From: Clostridiales bacterium
GTDB lineage: Bacteria; Bacillota_A; Clostridia; Saccharofermentanales; Saccharofermentanaceae
Assembly (NCBI GenBank): GCA_024695545.1
Contig: JAILHZ010000158.1
Coordinates: 1-19,017 of the forward strand
Direction: 5' to 3'
DNA length: 19,017 nt
Shown: in pieces, positions 1-6,248 of the stretch
How the letters are laid out: every line of letters begins with the position of its first letter
How positions within the stretch are numbered: the first letter of the stretch is position 1
Translations under genes and position numbers: made by a program
Notes under the pieces: generated by a model
What the model saw: only the letters and a program-made list of their open reading frames with translations
What the model was told of the DNA's origin: nothing
The model's database searches: none

Positions 1-112
1 GACCCTGAGGACCATTGAATTCCTCTACGCCGCTGTCCTGAAGCAGCCGCTGAAAAACACGTGCCTGTACCTGCTTGATCTGTGATATCAGAAAGCCGGT
101 TCTCGTTTCCAT
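1..112 (-). CDS. MarR-family transcriptional regulator, N-terminal part (runs off the left edge)
   Basis: Only the first 37 codons are present, read leftward from an ATG at 112-110. The peptide begins METRTGFLISQIKQVQ and continues to EEFNGPQG. From knowledge of the family, this matches the N-terminal dimerisation helix of MarR proteins of the kind that begin with a GFLISQIKQ-like stretch followed by a FNG-Q-GRIL-like segment. A GGAGG ribosome binding site (complement of 119-123) lies 6 nt before the ATG, which fixes the start. Upstream are a plausible promoter and two copies of a palindromic site, so it probably represses itself. The DNA-binding wing and effector pocket lie outside the window, so the ligand cannot be guessed. 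The family call rests on a short fragment. Confidence 0.72.
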   Translation of the reverse strand, partial: METRTGFLISQIKQVQARVFQRLLQDSGVEEFNGPQG

Positions 113-148
113 ATATTGCCTCCGGAGCATATAAGATTCGATAGGTAG

Positions 149-178
149 ATAGTACCATATAGAACTAATTACCGTCAA
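149..178 (-). promoter_or_regulatory. Promoter of the MarR-family gene
   Basis: On the minus strand TTGACG (178-173) is followed after 18 nt by TACTAT (154-149). This fits a sigma-A promoter with a slightly long spacer. The start codon lies about 37 nt beyond the -10 box. One operator-like palindrome overlaps the spacer and -10, and a second sits just upstream of the -35, which is a classical repressor layout. Confidence 0.5.
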
Positions 179-193
179 GGTTCTATATGGAAC
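152..193. promoter_or_regulatory. Paired palindromic operator, probably for the MarR-family regulator
   Basis: CCATATAGAAC at 155-165 is repeated exactly as its inverse, GTTCTATATGG, at 180-190. Each arm is itself a half-symmetric site. The minus strand of 180-193 reads GTTCCATATAGAAC, and 152-165 reads GTACCATATAGAAC, a 13 of 14 match. The two site centres are 28 bp apart, close to two and a half helical turns. MarR dimers bind imperfect palindromes of this size, often twice in their own promoter. Confidence 0.6.
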
Positions 194-319
194 CTTTTTG
201 AAGACCGTATATTTGCCCTGCAATTTTCTTATTATGAAAATGATGAAGTGAATGAGTTAGTCATAACAACTTGTATTAAAATGATTGAAAGACAATCGAT
301 GAAGTGTAGAGGTGAACCG

Positions 320-1039
320 ATGCTCTCGGACAAGTGTGGAAATATCCTGAATACATACATTCCGAACTACGTGGTGTTTGATCTGGAAACGACAGGCATC
401 ATCTGGTATTCGGACAGAGTGGTCGAGATCTCCGCCGTGAAGGTCCGGGATGGTAAGGTCGTTGACGAATACTCCACGCTGGTGAATCCCGGGATGCATA
501 TCCCGTCAGCAGCTTCTTATGTTAACGGGATCACGGATGAGATGGTCAAGAACAGTCCATCATTCTCCAGAGTGCTTCCCGAGTTTCTCGAATTCGCGGG
601 AGACGAAGTCCTTGTCGGTCACAACATCCAGTCTTTCGATCTGAAGTTTATTTATCGTGATGCGGAAGCATTCCTGGGGAAGACCGTCGGAAATGATTAT
701 ATCGATACACTGAAGTTTGCCAAGAAGATCATGAAGTGCCCCGAAGGATATTCTTTGAGCTGCCTTGCCGAACATTACGGTATTTGTTCCGATGGTGCCC
801 ACCGCGCGTTGAATGACTGCCGCATGAACCAGAAAGTATTCGAGTGTCTCGGAAAAGAGATGGGCGCACTTCCGCAGTTCTGCGGTGCGAATGTTTCCGG
901 AGTAAACCCGGGAATCATTCCGGGCACGCTTCGATGCCCGAAGTGCGGCAGTTCCTTGATGAAGAGATCCGGCCGTTTCGGCGAGTTCTGGGGCTGCCTG
1001 AATTACCCGAACTGTACGTTCACACGGGATGCGAAATAG
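320..1039 (+). CDS. DEDDh 3'-5' exonuclease (DNA polymerase III epsilon-like) with C-terminal topoisomerase-type zinc ribbon
   Basis: Predicted 239-aa protein. The exonuclease domain covers roughly residues 15-180. It has motif I FDLETTG (D21, E23), motif II VGHNIQSFD (D107) and motif III HRALNDC (H161, D166), the complete DEDDh metal-binding set for 3'-5' hydrolysis of DNA or RNA. Residues 206-232 carry CPKC and CLNYPNC (C206, C209, C226, C232), a four-cysteine zinc ribbon like those at the C-terminus of bacterial topoisomerase I, probably a nucleic-acid grip. ATG 320 was chosen because AGAGGTG ends 5 nt before it. An in-frame GTG at 248 would add 24 residues but lacks a good ribosome binding site. 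It is a stand-alone nuclease, not the polymerase subunit, and its substrate is unknown. The next small gene begins 15 nt after the stop, so the two are probably co-transcribed. Confidence 0.85.
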   Translation: MLSDKCGNILNTYIPNYVVFDLETTGIIWYSDRVVEISAVKVRDGKVVDEYSTLVNPGMHIPSAASYVNGITDEMVKNSPSFSRVLPEFLEFAGDEVLVGHNIQSFDLKFIYRDAEAFLGKTVGNDYIDTLKFAKKIMKCPEGYSLSCLAEHYGICSDGAHRALNDCRMNQKVFECLGKEMGALPQFCGANVSGVNPGIIPGTLRCPKCGSSLMKRSGRFGEFWGCLNYPNCTFTRDAK

Positions 1040-1054
1040 AAGGAGGAAGGATCT

Positions 1055-1219
1055 ATGTCAACCAAAGAGCAGAAACACGAACTGTATTTAAAGCAAAAGG
1101 CCCTGCTGGATACCTTCCTCGAGAAGCACGCCATCACCCAGGCCCAGTACAATAAAAGCCTCCATGATCTGACAGAGAAGATGGGGGAGAGCCTTCCGGA
1201 TTCAAAAGAGCAGGAGTAA
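1055..1219 (+). CDS. Small SHOCT-like protein (54 aa)
   Basis: Short ORF beginning MSTKEQKHELYLKQKALL and ending KEQE. The ribosome binding site AGGAGG (1041-1046) is 8 nt upstream of the ATG. The predicted protein is highly charged and helical. Its core, LLDTFLEKHAITQAQYNKSL, then HDLTEKMG, fits the SHOCT-type pattern: a hydrophobic helix, a turn at Ala/Gly-Ile-Thr, then a second helix. From general knowledge, such small proteins or domains occur in Clostridia at the ends of membrane or mobile-element proteins and beside recombinases; their role is unclear. Placement 15 nt behind the exonuclease gene suggests one transcript and perhaps a partner role, which is inference. No catalytic residues are visible. 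Confidence 0.7.
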   Translation: MSTKEQKHELYLKQKALLDTFLEKHAITQAQYNKSLHDLTEKMGESLPDSKEQE

Positions 1220-1243
1220 TTCGAAAGGATCTCTTGCATTAAC

Positions 1244-1282
1244 TTTTCATTTTTTGCGCGCTAGACTCTACTTAAATGAAAA
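1244..1282. repeat. Inverted repeat, 9-bp arms
   Basis: TTTTCATTT (1244-1252) pairs perfectly with AAATGAAAA (1274-1282) across a 21-nt spacer. It lies 25 nt after the SHOCT-like gene. It could form an RNA hairpin ending that operon, but no T-run follows the second arm, so a terminator call is not justified. Confidence 0.45.
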
Positions 1283-1390
1283 ACTAAATGAGTGTTGGAT
1301 TATGCTCGACTTGTAATCGATCGTAATTTGTGCTGTTACGGAGCTTAAAAAGGGGGTATAATGGCATAAAACTGTTGAGTATTCCATGTT

Positions 1391-1602
1391 TTGTTGCATA
1401 GCAAACAGACCAATGGTGACGATTTAGATTGGATTTTTAATGGTAAAATTGTAGCGATTTATGTTGGTGATGTTGAATATACAGATGGCCCCTGTTATGC
1501 TAGCTCGAATGCAGACATAATACTAGTAGTTGGATGATGCAAGTTGTTCTTACAGTTGCAGAAGAAGCTGAATTTGATATGTATTATCGTCTGCCCCTTT
1601 AA
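1391..1602 (+). pseudogene. Possible frameshifted gene relic of unknown family
   Basis: Two short open stretches in different frames abut here. The first (1391-1537, TTG start possible) includes the peptide DWIFNGKIVAIYVGDVEY and stops at TGA 1535-1537. The second frame, open through this point, includes WMMQVVLTVAEEAEFDMYYR and stops at TAA 1600-1602. Together they would form one protein-like stretch of about 70 residues if one frameshift were removed near 1531-1537. There is no ribosome binding site at the front and no family is recognised. It may be a decayed tail of an older gene, or chance. Confidence 0.3.
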
Positions 1603-1614
1603 ATTCTTTAAAGG
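1596..1614. repeat. Tight inverted repeat overlapping an AGGAGG-like motif
   Basis: CCTTTAAA (1596-1603) and TTTAAAGG (1607-1614) are perfect 8-bp arms around TTC. The second arm overlaps AAAGGAGG (1610-1617), a ribosome-binding motif with no suitably spaced ATG or GTG downstream. In RNA the hairpin would hide that motif. It could be an operator or the relic of a lost start. Confidence 0.5.
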
Positions 1615-1624
1615 AGGGCTGAAC

Positions 1625-1648
1625 AGATATACCAATTGCGCTATATCT
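1625..1648. repeat. Inverted repeat in the leader of the CAP lipoprotein gene
   Basis: AGATATA (1625-1631) and TATATCT (1642-1648) are perfect 7-bp arms with a 10-nt loop. The hairpin ends 17 nt before the ATG at 1666 and 5 nt before its AAGGAG, so it could affect initiation. Confidence 0.45.
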
Positions 1649-1665
1649 TGGTTAAGGAGCTACAT

Positions 1666-2556
1666 ATGAACTCTACAGATTCAAGATGTAAAAAAGTGAT
1701 GGCGATCCTGCTGGTTCTCGCGATGGTTTTTCTTGAGATCGGATGCAAGAAGAGTAAGACCGGGACAGAACCAGACTATTCTCCGGTGTCCTCAACCAGT
1801 GAGGAATTAGTGACTGAATCAATAACCACTGAAACTACCTCGGAAAGTACAACTGAAATAACAACTTCAATTGAGCCAAGTGAGGAGCCTTCGATCGAGA
1901 CTACTCCAGTTTCTTCTTCTGAGATAGAGGGAAGTATTAATGCTTCAATCCCGAGTGAGGACACAACTGAATCTAAGCCTGCGTCTTCTCAAAATGAAAA
2001 GAATACACCAGTTCCGACATCGGCGGCGAAGCCAACAAAAGTGCCGGAAAATCAGAAACCTACGAAGACTCCTTCGAGTACAACTGTGCCGACGGATGGA
2101 CCAACTCCGACAAACACACCGACTCCGACAAATACGCCCACTCCTACACCAAAACCGCCTCCGAAACCAACAAGTTCGCATGCACAGAAAGTGCTGAATA
2201 TGGTGAATGCGGAACGTGCAAAAGCCGGAGTTGATCCGCTTGTCCTTGATAGTTCTATAAACGCTGCAGCCCGTATTCGTGCAAAAGAAATCCCGGTTAC
2301 GACAAGCCATAAGCGACTTAATGGTGATTATTTCTATACCGTCCTAAATGAAGTAGGAGTATCCTATACAGATTTTGGAGAAAACATAGCTTTCGGACAA
2401 GTATCGGCGGAAGAGGCTGTAGCCGACTGGTTGAGTTCGGACGGACATAGACGTAATATGTTGAATCCGAATTTTAAGCGGATGGGGTTTGGAATGATCA
2501 ATCTTGAAGACGATAGTGAATACGGTTATTACTGGGTGCAGATTTTCACGGATTAG
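1666..2556 (+). CDS. CAP (SCP/PR1) domain lipoprotein with Ser/Thr/Pro-rich stalk
   Basis: Predicted 296-aa lipoprotein. After a basic N-terminus, a hydrophobic segment (about 11-24) leads to a lipobox ending IGC, giving lipidated C27 and anchoring to the outer face of the membrane. Residues 40-170 are a low-complexity stalk, first Ser/Thr/Glu-rich, then Thr-Pro repeats (TPTPTNTPTPTPKPPPKP). The CAP domain fills about 171-296: AQKVLNMVNAERAKAGVDPL, then H215, GENIAFG with E239, SSDGHRRNMLNP with H261, the Gly-rich strand RMGFG and the final YYWVQIF strand. H215, E239 and H261 match the conserved metal/cleft residues of the family. Clostridial CAP lipoproteins are surface proteins of mostly unknown activity. 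ATG 1666 was chosen because AAGGAG lies 6 nt upstream; an in-frame TTG at 1636 would spoil the signal peptide. Codon usage is A/T-richer than in the heat-shock genes. Confidence 0.88.
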   Translation: MNSTDSRCKKVMAILLVLAMVFLEIGCKKSKTGTEPDYSPVSSTSEELVTESITTETTSESTTEITTSIEPSEEPSIETTPVSSSEIEGSINASIPSEDTTESKPASSQNEKNTPVPTSAAKPTKVPENQKPTKTPSSTTVPTDGPTPTNTPTPTNTPTPTPKPPPKPTSSHAQKVLNMVNAERAKAGVDPLVLDSSINAAARIRAKEIPVTTSHKRLNGDYFYTVLNEVGVSYTDFGENIAFGQVSAEEAVADWLSSDGHRRNMLNPNFKRMGFGMINLEDDSEYGYYWVQIFTD

Positions 2557-2643
2557 TCCTGTTTAGAAAGGTACTTTGTGGTTAGATCTGTTATAACTCA
2601 ATAGGCAGAGTTTCAACAGATGGAACACAAGTGGGAGGGAGTT

Positions 2644-3711
2644 ATGAATACTTCATATAGAACGATAAGAACGCTGGCCTTGCTGATGATTTTCTCATTA
2701 GTGATTTCATCTAGTGGATGCAATAAAATACCAAAGAATACAGAGACCGAAATGGCTGAAGTGTTTTCATCTGTATCGGAAAGTGTTACTGAAAAGACAG
2801 CAGATATATCTACATCATCAGAAACAACTGAAATGCTTGAAATGACAACGATGGAGTCTCCGGTTGAATCGACTTCGGAATCTGTTTCTCTGGAATCTTC
2901 TGACGCTGAAATAGTCGAAGGCAATACTTCTGAAACAACAATATCACACGCGAGTGAGCCTGATAAAAAGATTAAAAAGACCGCTACACCAACTCCTTCG
3001 AAGGCTCCTAAGCCTGTCTCAAAGGAAACGGCAACACTAACATCAACGTGCACACCAACGCAGGTGTCTGCTACCGCGACGCCGACACCTGCGGTTTCAA
3101 CCAAAACGTTTCCTCCACCGGAAAACTCTAAAAGTATAGCTATTAAGGCTATGAAAGCTGCAATTAAGGATTGTTGTCAGTCCCATTCGATTTCATATAC
3201 TGATGAAAATGGAAAGACAGTGACAATACCATTCCAATTTACCGATGCCGTTATGACAAATTGCCAAACACGAGCCGACTATATGACCAAAAACAATGTA
3301 ATGGGACATTTGGATATTCCCGGAACATGGAGCGGATTAGAAGCTGTTGGAGGAATGGGCACCATATTATCGATGGACGGTGGTGAACTTCACTGGCTGT
3401 ATTATTGGACAGACGAATATACTGGTGAGAATCATTATTATGAAAGTTTTTACGAATGTGTATATACAAATACAAAAAGCCTTATTGTCGACCATACGGA
3501 AAAACTATCCACAGATAGCGGAAATGTATGCTACGGAGTAGGTTTTTCATCTGCTAAAGATCCGGTTCCATCCTATGAAGGGTTTGATATATACGAATTG
3601 AACTATGGTGTTAAGGTTGAATATATGTACAGCTATGTTTTAGTCGTTAACGGTTGCGATGATTTTTCAATTGCGGTTCACGGGCTCACTTATGACTATA
3701 CAATTGAATGA
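2644..3711 (+). CDS. Stalked lipoprotein, probable divergent CAP-domain relative
   Basis: Predicted 355-aa lipoprotein with a signal segment about 8-22 and lipobox SSGC (C26). A Ser/Thr/Glu-rich then Thr/Pro-rich stalk runs to about residue 160, the same design as the gene upstream. The C-terminal domain (about 163-355) is not a clean family match. It shows a CAP-like order of features: NCQTRADYMTKNNVMGHL (H222) like the helix before the first CAP histidine, DHTEKLSTDSGNVCYGVGF (H284) like the HRRNMLNP-GVG segment, and a late aromatic strand YMYSYVLVV. The GENIA glutamate is not obvious and the loop between is long. Seven cysteines follow the lipid cysteine (136, 177, 178, 207, 272, 296, 338). 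ATG 2644 was chosen because GGGAGGG precedes it. It is probably an old tandem duplicate of the upstream CAP gene that lost family residues; an unrelated fold cannot be excluded. Confidence 0.62.
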   Translation: MNTSYRTIRTLALLMIFSLVISSSGCNKIPKNTETEMAEVFSSVSESVTEKTADISTSSETTEMLEMTTMESPVESTSESVSLESSDAEIVEGNTSETTISHASEPDKKIKKTATPTPSKAPKPVSKETATLTSTCTPTQVSATATPTPAVSTKTFPPPENSKSIAIKAMKAAIKDCCQSHSISYTDENGKTVTIPFQFTDAVMTNCQTRADYMTKNNVMGHLDIPGTWSGLEAVGGMGTILSMDGGELHWLYYWTDEYTGENHYYESFYECVYTNTKSLIVDHTEKLSTDSGNVCYGVGFSSAKDPVPSYEGFDIYELNYGVKVEYMYSYVLVVNGCDDFSIAVHGLTYDYTIE

Positions 3712-3726
3712 CAGTTGTATAAGTGC

Positions 3727-4296
3727 CTATCTTTCTTCTCCTAATTCCTCTAGAAACTGCACCATAAACTCATGACGTTTGCCGGCCATTTCTCTGGCTT
3801 CGTCGGTGTTGAGGGTGTCATGGAGAAGTAAAAGCTTATCGTGAAAATGTTGGACGGAGTCGTCAAGGCTTCGTCCTTTTTTACCGCCGTACGCGAAGGT
3901 ACGGGCGATGCCGATGGCGCCCATGGCGTCTAAACGATCGGCATCCTGGACGATCTTTGCTTCGATGGTTTCGGGAGTCTTTCCTTTATTCTTACTAAAA
4001 GAAACTGAGTTAATGATCTTTACGATCTCTTCGATCTGATCTTGGGGGATGCCGTTATCCTTAAGGAACGTTCTAGCGTTGCTGTTATTCTCTGTGTTAA
4101 AGAGCTTATGGTCATCCACATCGTGAAGAAGAGAAGACAGAACGATCAGATCTGTATCAGCGTCCGGATAGCCTTCGGCGATACGCATGGCATTCCTATA
4201 GACGCGCAGGGAATGGTCCGCGTCATGACCATCCGCGTTACCTGCGAAAAGTGCTTTTATATATGAAATAGTGTTATTGATCAGTTGCTGATTCAT
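3727..4296 (-). CDS. HD-domain metal-dependent phosphohydrolase (YpgQ/YedJ type)
   Basis: Predicted 189-aa soluble protein. The HD superfamily metal ligands are visible: H28 in GHDADHSLRVYRNA, the HD pair H58-D59 in SSLLHDVDD, and D120 in VQDADRLDAMGAIGIART. That last motif and the length are typical of the YpgQ/YedJ group; B. subtilis YpgQ hydrolyses nucleotide pyrophosphate bonds. Here the substrate is inferred from family only. The gene converges on the CAP-like gene with a 15-nt gap and no visible terminator between them. There is no usable ribosome binding site before the ATG, and a TGCTATAAT extended -10 ends 8 nt upstream, so translation is probably leaderless. The divergent neighbour is the heat-shock operon. 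Confidence 0.87.
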   Translation of the reverse strand: MNQQLINNTISYIKALFAGNADGHDADHSLRVYRNAMRIAEGYPDADTDLIVLSSLLHDVDDHKLFNTENNSNARTFLKDNGIPQDQIEEIVKIINSVSFSKNKGKTPETIEAKIVQDADRLDAMGAIGIARTFAYGGKKGRSLDDSVQHFHDKLLLLHDTLNTDEAREMAGKRHEFMVQFLEELGEER

Positions 4297-4303
4297 ACTC
4301 GAT

Positions 4304-4312
4304 ATTATAGCA
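4304..4312 (-). promoter_or_regulatory. Extended -10 promoter of the HD gene, predicting a leaderless mRNA
   Basis: On the minus strand TGCTATAAT occupies 4312-4304, a perfect extended -10. At the 17-nt position the -35 is poor (CTCCGA), which extended -10 promoters tolerate. Transcription would start about 5-8 nt downstream, essentially at the ATG (4296), leaving no room for a Shine-Dalgarno sequence. Confidence 0.6.
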
Positions 4313-4383
4313 TTTCCGGAAGAACTTCGGAGGGCATCCGGAGGGTCTTTCTATAATATATGCAATCTTTCTCTGATATTGTC

Positions 4384-4412
4384 TTGACATTCTTTGACTT
4401 TAGAATTATAGT
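4384..4412 (+). promoter_or_regulatory. Sigma-A-type promoter of the heat-shock operon
   Basis: TTGACA (4384-4389), a 17-nt spacer and TATAGT (4407-4412) form a near-consensus vegetative promoter. The CIRCE operator begins 5 nt after the -10, so the start site falls inside the operator. HrcA bound there would block RNA polymerase. Confidence 0.85.
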
Positions 4413-4416
4413 AGGT

Positions 4417-4443
4417 TTAGCACTCGAGAAGATAGAGTGCTAA
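4417..4443. promoter_or_regulatory. CIRCE operator (HrcA binding site)
   Basis: TTAGCACTC (4417-4425), a 9-nt spacer and GAGTGCTAA (4435-4443) match the CIRCE consensus perfectly. Symmetry extends to 11-bp arms (4415-4425 and 4435-4445). In Gram-positive bacteria HrcA binds this element and represses chaperone operons when GroEL keeps HrcA active; heat releases it. Here it controls hrcA itself and the four genes behind it. Confidence 0.97.
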
Positions 4444-4478
4444 ACCGTACTTTGACACAAGATGAAGGAGGTGCGGAC

Positions 4479-5525
4479 ATGGCTTTGGACAATCGGAAAA
4501 AGGAAGTTCTTCAGGCGATCGTAGACGATTATGTCGCGACTTGTGAGCCTGTGGGATCGAAGGCTTTGATCGATCGTCACGATTTCATGGTCAGCTCCGC
4601 AACACTCCGAAACGATATGGCTGAGCTCGAGCAGCTCGGGTACCTGGAGAAACCGCACACATCGGCAGGACGTATTCCTTCCGATAAGGGTTATAGAGAG
4701 TATGTCGATTCGCTCATGAAGGTCGACCGCCTCTCTGATGAGGAAGGAAAAGAGATTAAAGAAAAACTCAGCATGAGCTTTGACGAGATCGCAGGCCTTC
4801 TGAAAGCGGCATCTTCCACACTGGCGGACCAGACGGGGTACATCTCACTGGCGATGACGCCGAAGCTTACCAGCAGTTATCTGACCCAGCTGAAGATGCT
4901 CATGATCGAGCCGGGTAAAGTCCTAGTGGTCGTAGTTCTCAGCGCAGGTGTCGTAAAGAACAGAATGGTCCGTATCCCGGATTTCCTTACGCAGGAACAG
5001 GTCGCTCAGATCGGTAATGCGGTCGAGCAGGGACTGTCGGGACTTCCTCTCTCGGAGATCTCTCTGATCACGGTGGCAACGGCAGCGAAGGACAACCAGA
5101 AGGTCGAGCTTCCGGACGCACTTCTCAATCAGGTGCTTTACGAGGCGTATACCGCGATCAAGCAGGCAGATAACCTCGATGTCTATATGCAGGGCAAGCA
5201 CAGAATGCTTTCTCTCCCGGAGTTTTCCGATACGAAAAAAGCACAGGGGCTTTTCGATACGCTCTCGCATGACGGACTGGTCGCAGGATATGTCGATGAG
5301 GTCACCCAGCAGGATGGAAAGAAAGAGTACATGATCCGCATCGGGCAGGAGATCACGCTCGAGGGACTCAACAACTGCAGCTTCATCACGACGACCTACA
5401 ATGTGGGCGGCAAGGTGGCCGGCAATATCGGAGTCATCGGACCGAAGAGAATGGAATACAGCAAGGTCATCTCGCAGATCAATTTCGTGCGGATGATGCT
5501 CGATGAGAAATTGAATCAGCCGTAA
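4479..5525 (+). CDS. hrcA: Heat-inducible transcription repressor HrcA
   Basis: Predicted 348-aa repressor of the usual family length. The N-terminal winged helix-turn-helix (about 1-75) carries the highly conserved VSSATLRNDMAELEQLGYL and KPHTSAGRIPSDKGYR segments, which bind CIRCE. The rest is the GAF-like and dimerisation region. The start is ATG 4479, because AGGAGG (4466-4471) lies 7 nt upstream. An in-frame GTG at 4437 lies inside the CIRCE element and is not a likely start. The gene is first in its operon and autoregulated through the operator just upstream. grpE follows after 38 nt. Confidence 0.97.
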   Translation: MALDNRKKEVLQAIVDDYVATCEPVGSKALIDRHDFMVSSATLRNDMAELEQLGYLEKPHTSAGRIPSDKGYREYVDSLMKVDRLSDEEGKEIKEKLSMSFDEIAGLLKAASSTLADQTGYISLAMTPKLTSSYLTQLKMLMIEPGKVLVVVVLSAGVVKNRMVRIPDFLTQEQVAQIGNAVEQGLSGLPLSEISLITVATAAKDNQKVELPDALLNQVLYEAYTAIKQADNLDVYMQGKHRMLSLPEFSDTKKAQGLFDTLSHDGLVAGYVDEVTQQDGKKEYMIRIGQEITLEGLNNCSFITTTYNVGGKVAGNIGVIGPKRMEYSKVISQINFVRMMLDEKLNQP

Positions 5526-5563
5526 GGTTGAATACGATAAAAGAACTGAAAAGAGGCAAAGGA

Positions 5564-6208
5564 ATGAAGAAACACGAGAACAAAGAGCCGATCGAGCTCA
5601 ACACCGGAAATGAAGAATTTGTCCTGGATGGCGATGTGGCAGTTCCGGTAACCAGTGAAGAAGTTTCGGAAGAAACTGAAGAAGCAGAAGAGGCTTCTGA
5701 GCAAGAAGCTCCTGAAGAAACTGCAGAAGAGACTGCGGAAGATTCTGAAGAGAATGCTGAAGATGCAAGTGCTGCAGAACTGGCGGAACTTAAGGACCGC
5801 TATATGAGACTTCTGGCTGAGTACGACAACTTCAGAAGACGTACACAGAAGGAAAAAGAAGAGATCTATTCGGCAGCGGTTGCCGAGGTCGTGAAGGAGT
5901 GGCTCCCGCTCGTAGATGATATCGAAAGAGCAGTTGCTTCCTCCGAGAATATGGATGAATCTTCTGTTGAGAAGGTTGCCGAGGGCATCAGACTCATCGG
6001 AAAGCAGGCAGGTAATGTGCTCGGTAAACTCGGTGTCGAGGAGATCGAGGGCAAAGAAGGAGAAGCATTTGATCCGAACCTGCATGAAGCGGTCATGCAT
6101 GTCGAGGACGAAGCCTTCGGTGAGCAGCAGATCGCACAGGTATTCCAGAAAGGATATACCTGCAAGGGTAAAGTGATCCGTCACACAGTCGTGAAGGTCG
6201 CCAACTAG
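5564..6208 (+). CDS. grpE: Nucleotide exchange factor GrpE
   Basis: Predicted 214-aa cytoplasmic protein. Residues about 30-70 are a very acidic, disordered Glu/Ala-rich stretch. A long helix follows (about 70-130, with [18 protein letters not shown]), which makes the dimer coiled coil. The C-terminal beta domain (about 160-214) carries the GrpE signature [14 protein letters not shown] and later [20 protein letters not shown]. It opens the DnaK nucleotide pocket to release ADP. ATG 5564 was chosen because AAGAGG lies 7 nt before it. A TTG at 5528 would extend the protein by 12 residues but has no spaced ribosome binding site. In most Firmicutes dnaK would follow; here clpP comes first. Confidence 0.96.
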   Translation: MKKHENKEPIELNTGNEEFVLDGDVAVPVTSEEVSEETEEAEEASEQEAPEETAEETAEDSEENAEDASAAELAELKDRYMRLLAEYDNFRRRTQKEKEEIYSAAVAEVVKEWLPLVDDIERAVASSENMDESSVEKVAEGIRLIGKQAGNVLGKLGVEEIEGKEGEAFDPNLHEAVMHVEDEAFGEQQIAQVFQKGYTCKGKVIRHTVVKVAN

Positions 6209-6248
6209 TTTTGAAACTAAGAATACAAAATATAAAGGAGTACACACT

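Larger units (their letters stand above)
1220..1665. other. A/T-rich gene-poor stretch
   Basis: This 446-nt stretch between the SHOCT-like gene and the first CAP lipoprotein has no convincing intact gene. It contains a 9-bp inverted repeat (1244-1282), an isolated TATAAT (1357-1362) with no good -35 at 16-18 nt, a possible frameshifted gene relic (1391-1602) and two tight inverted repeats (1596-1614, 1625-1648) just before the CAP gene. Base composition is clearly more A/T-rich than the flanking exonuclease gene. Confidence 0.6.

Noticed and set aside
1357..1362. Perfect TATAAT as a promoter for the 1391 reading frame.
   Set aside because: No acceptable -35 at 16-18 nt and no extended -10 TG; noted only as an isolated motif.
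1625..1648. Minus-strand GCGCAATTGGTA resembles the D-arm of a tRNA.
   Set aside because: No acceptor stem, anticodon stem or T-arm can be built around it, and the match is explained by the local inverted repeat. Not annotated as a tRNA or an attachment site.
4329..4347. Direct repeat CGGAGGG twice (4329-4335, 4341-4347) upstream of the HD gene.
   Set aside because: Only two short G-rich copies 12 bp apart with no link to a known element. Too little to call.
4437..4478. GTG start for hrcA at 4437.
   Set aside because: It lies inside the CIRCE operator and lacks a ribosome binding site. ATG 4479 has AGGAGG at ideal spacing and gives the family's usual N-terminus.
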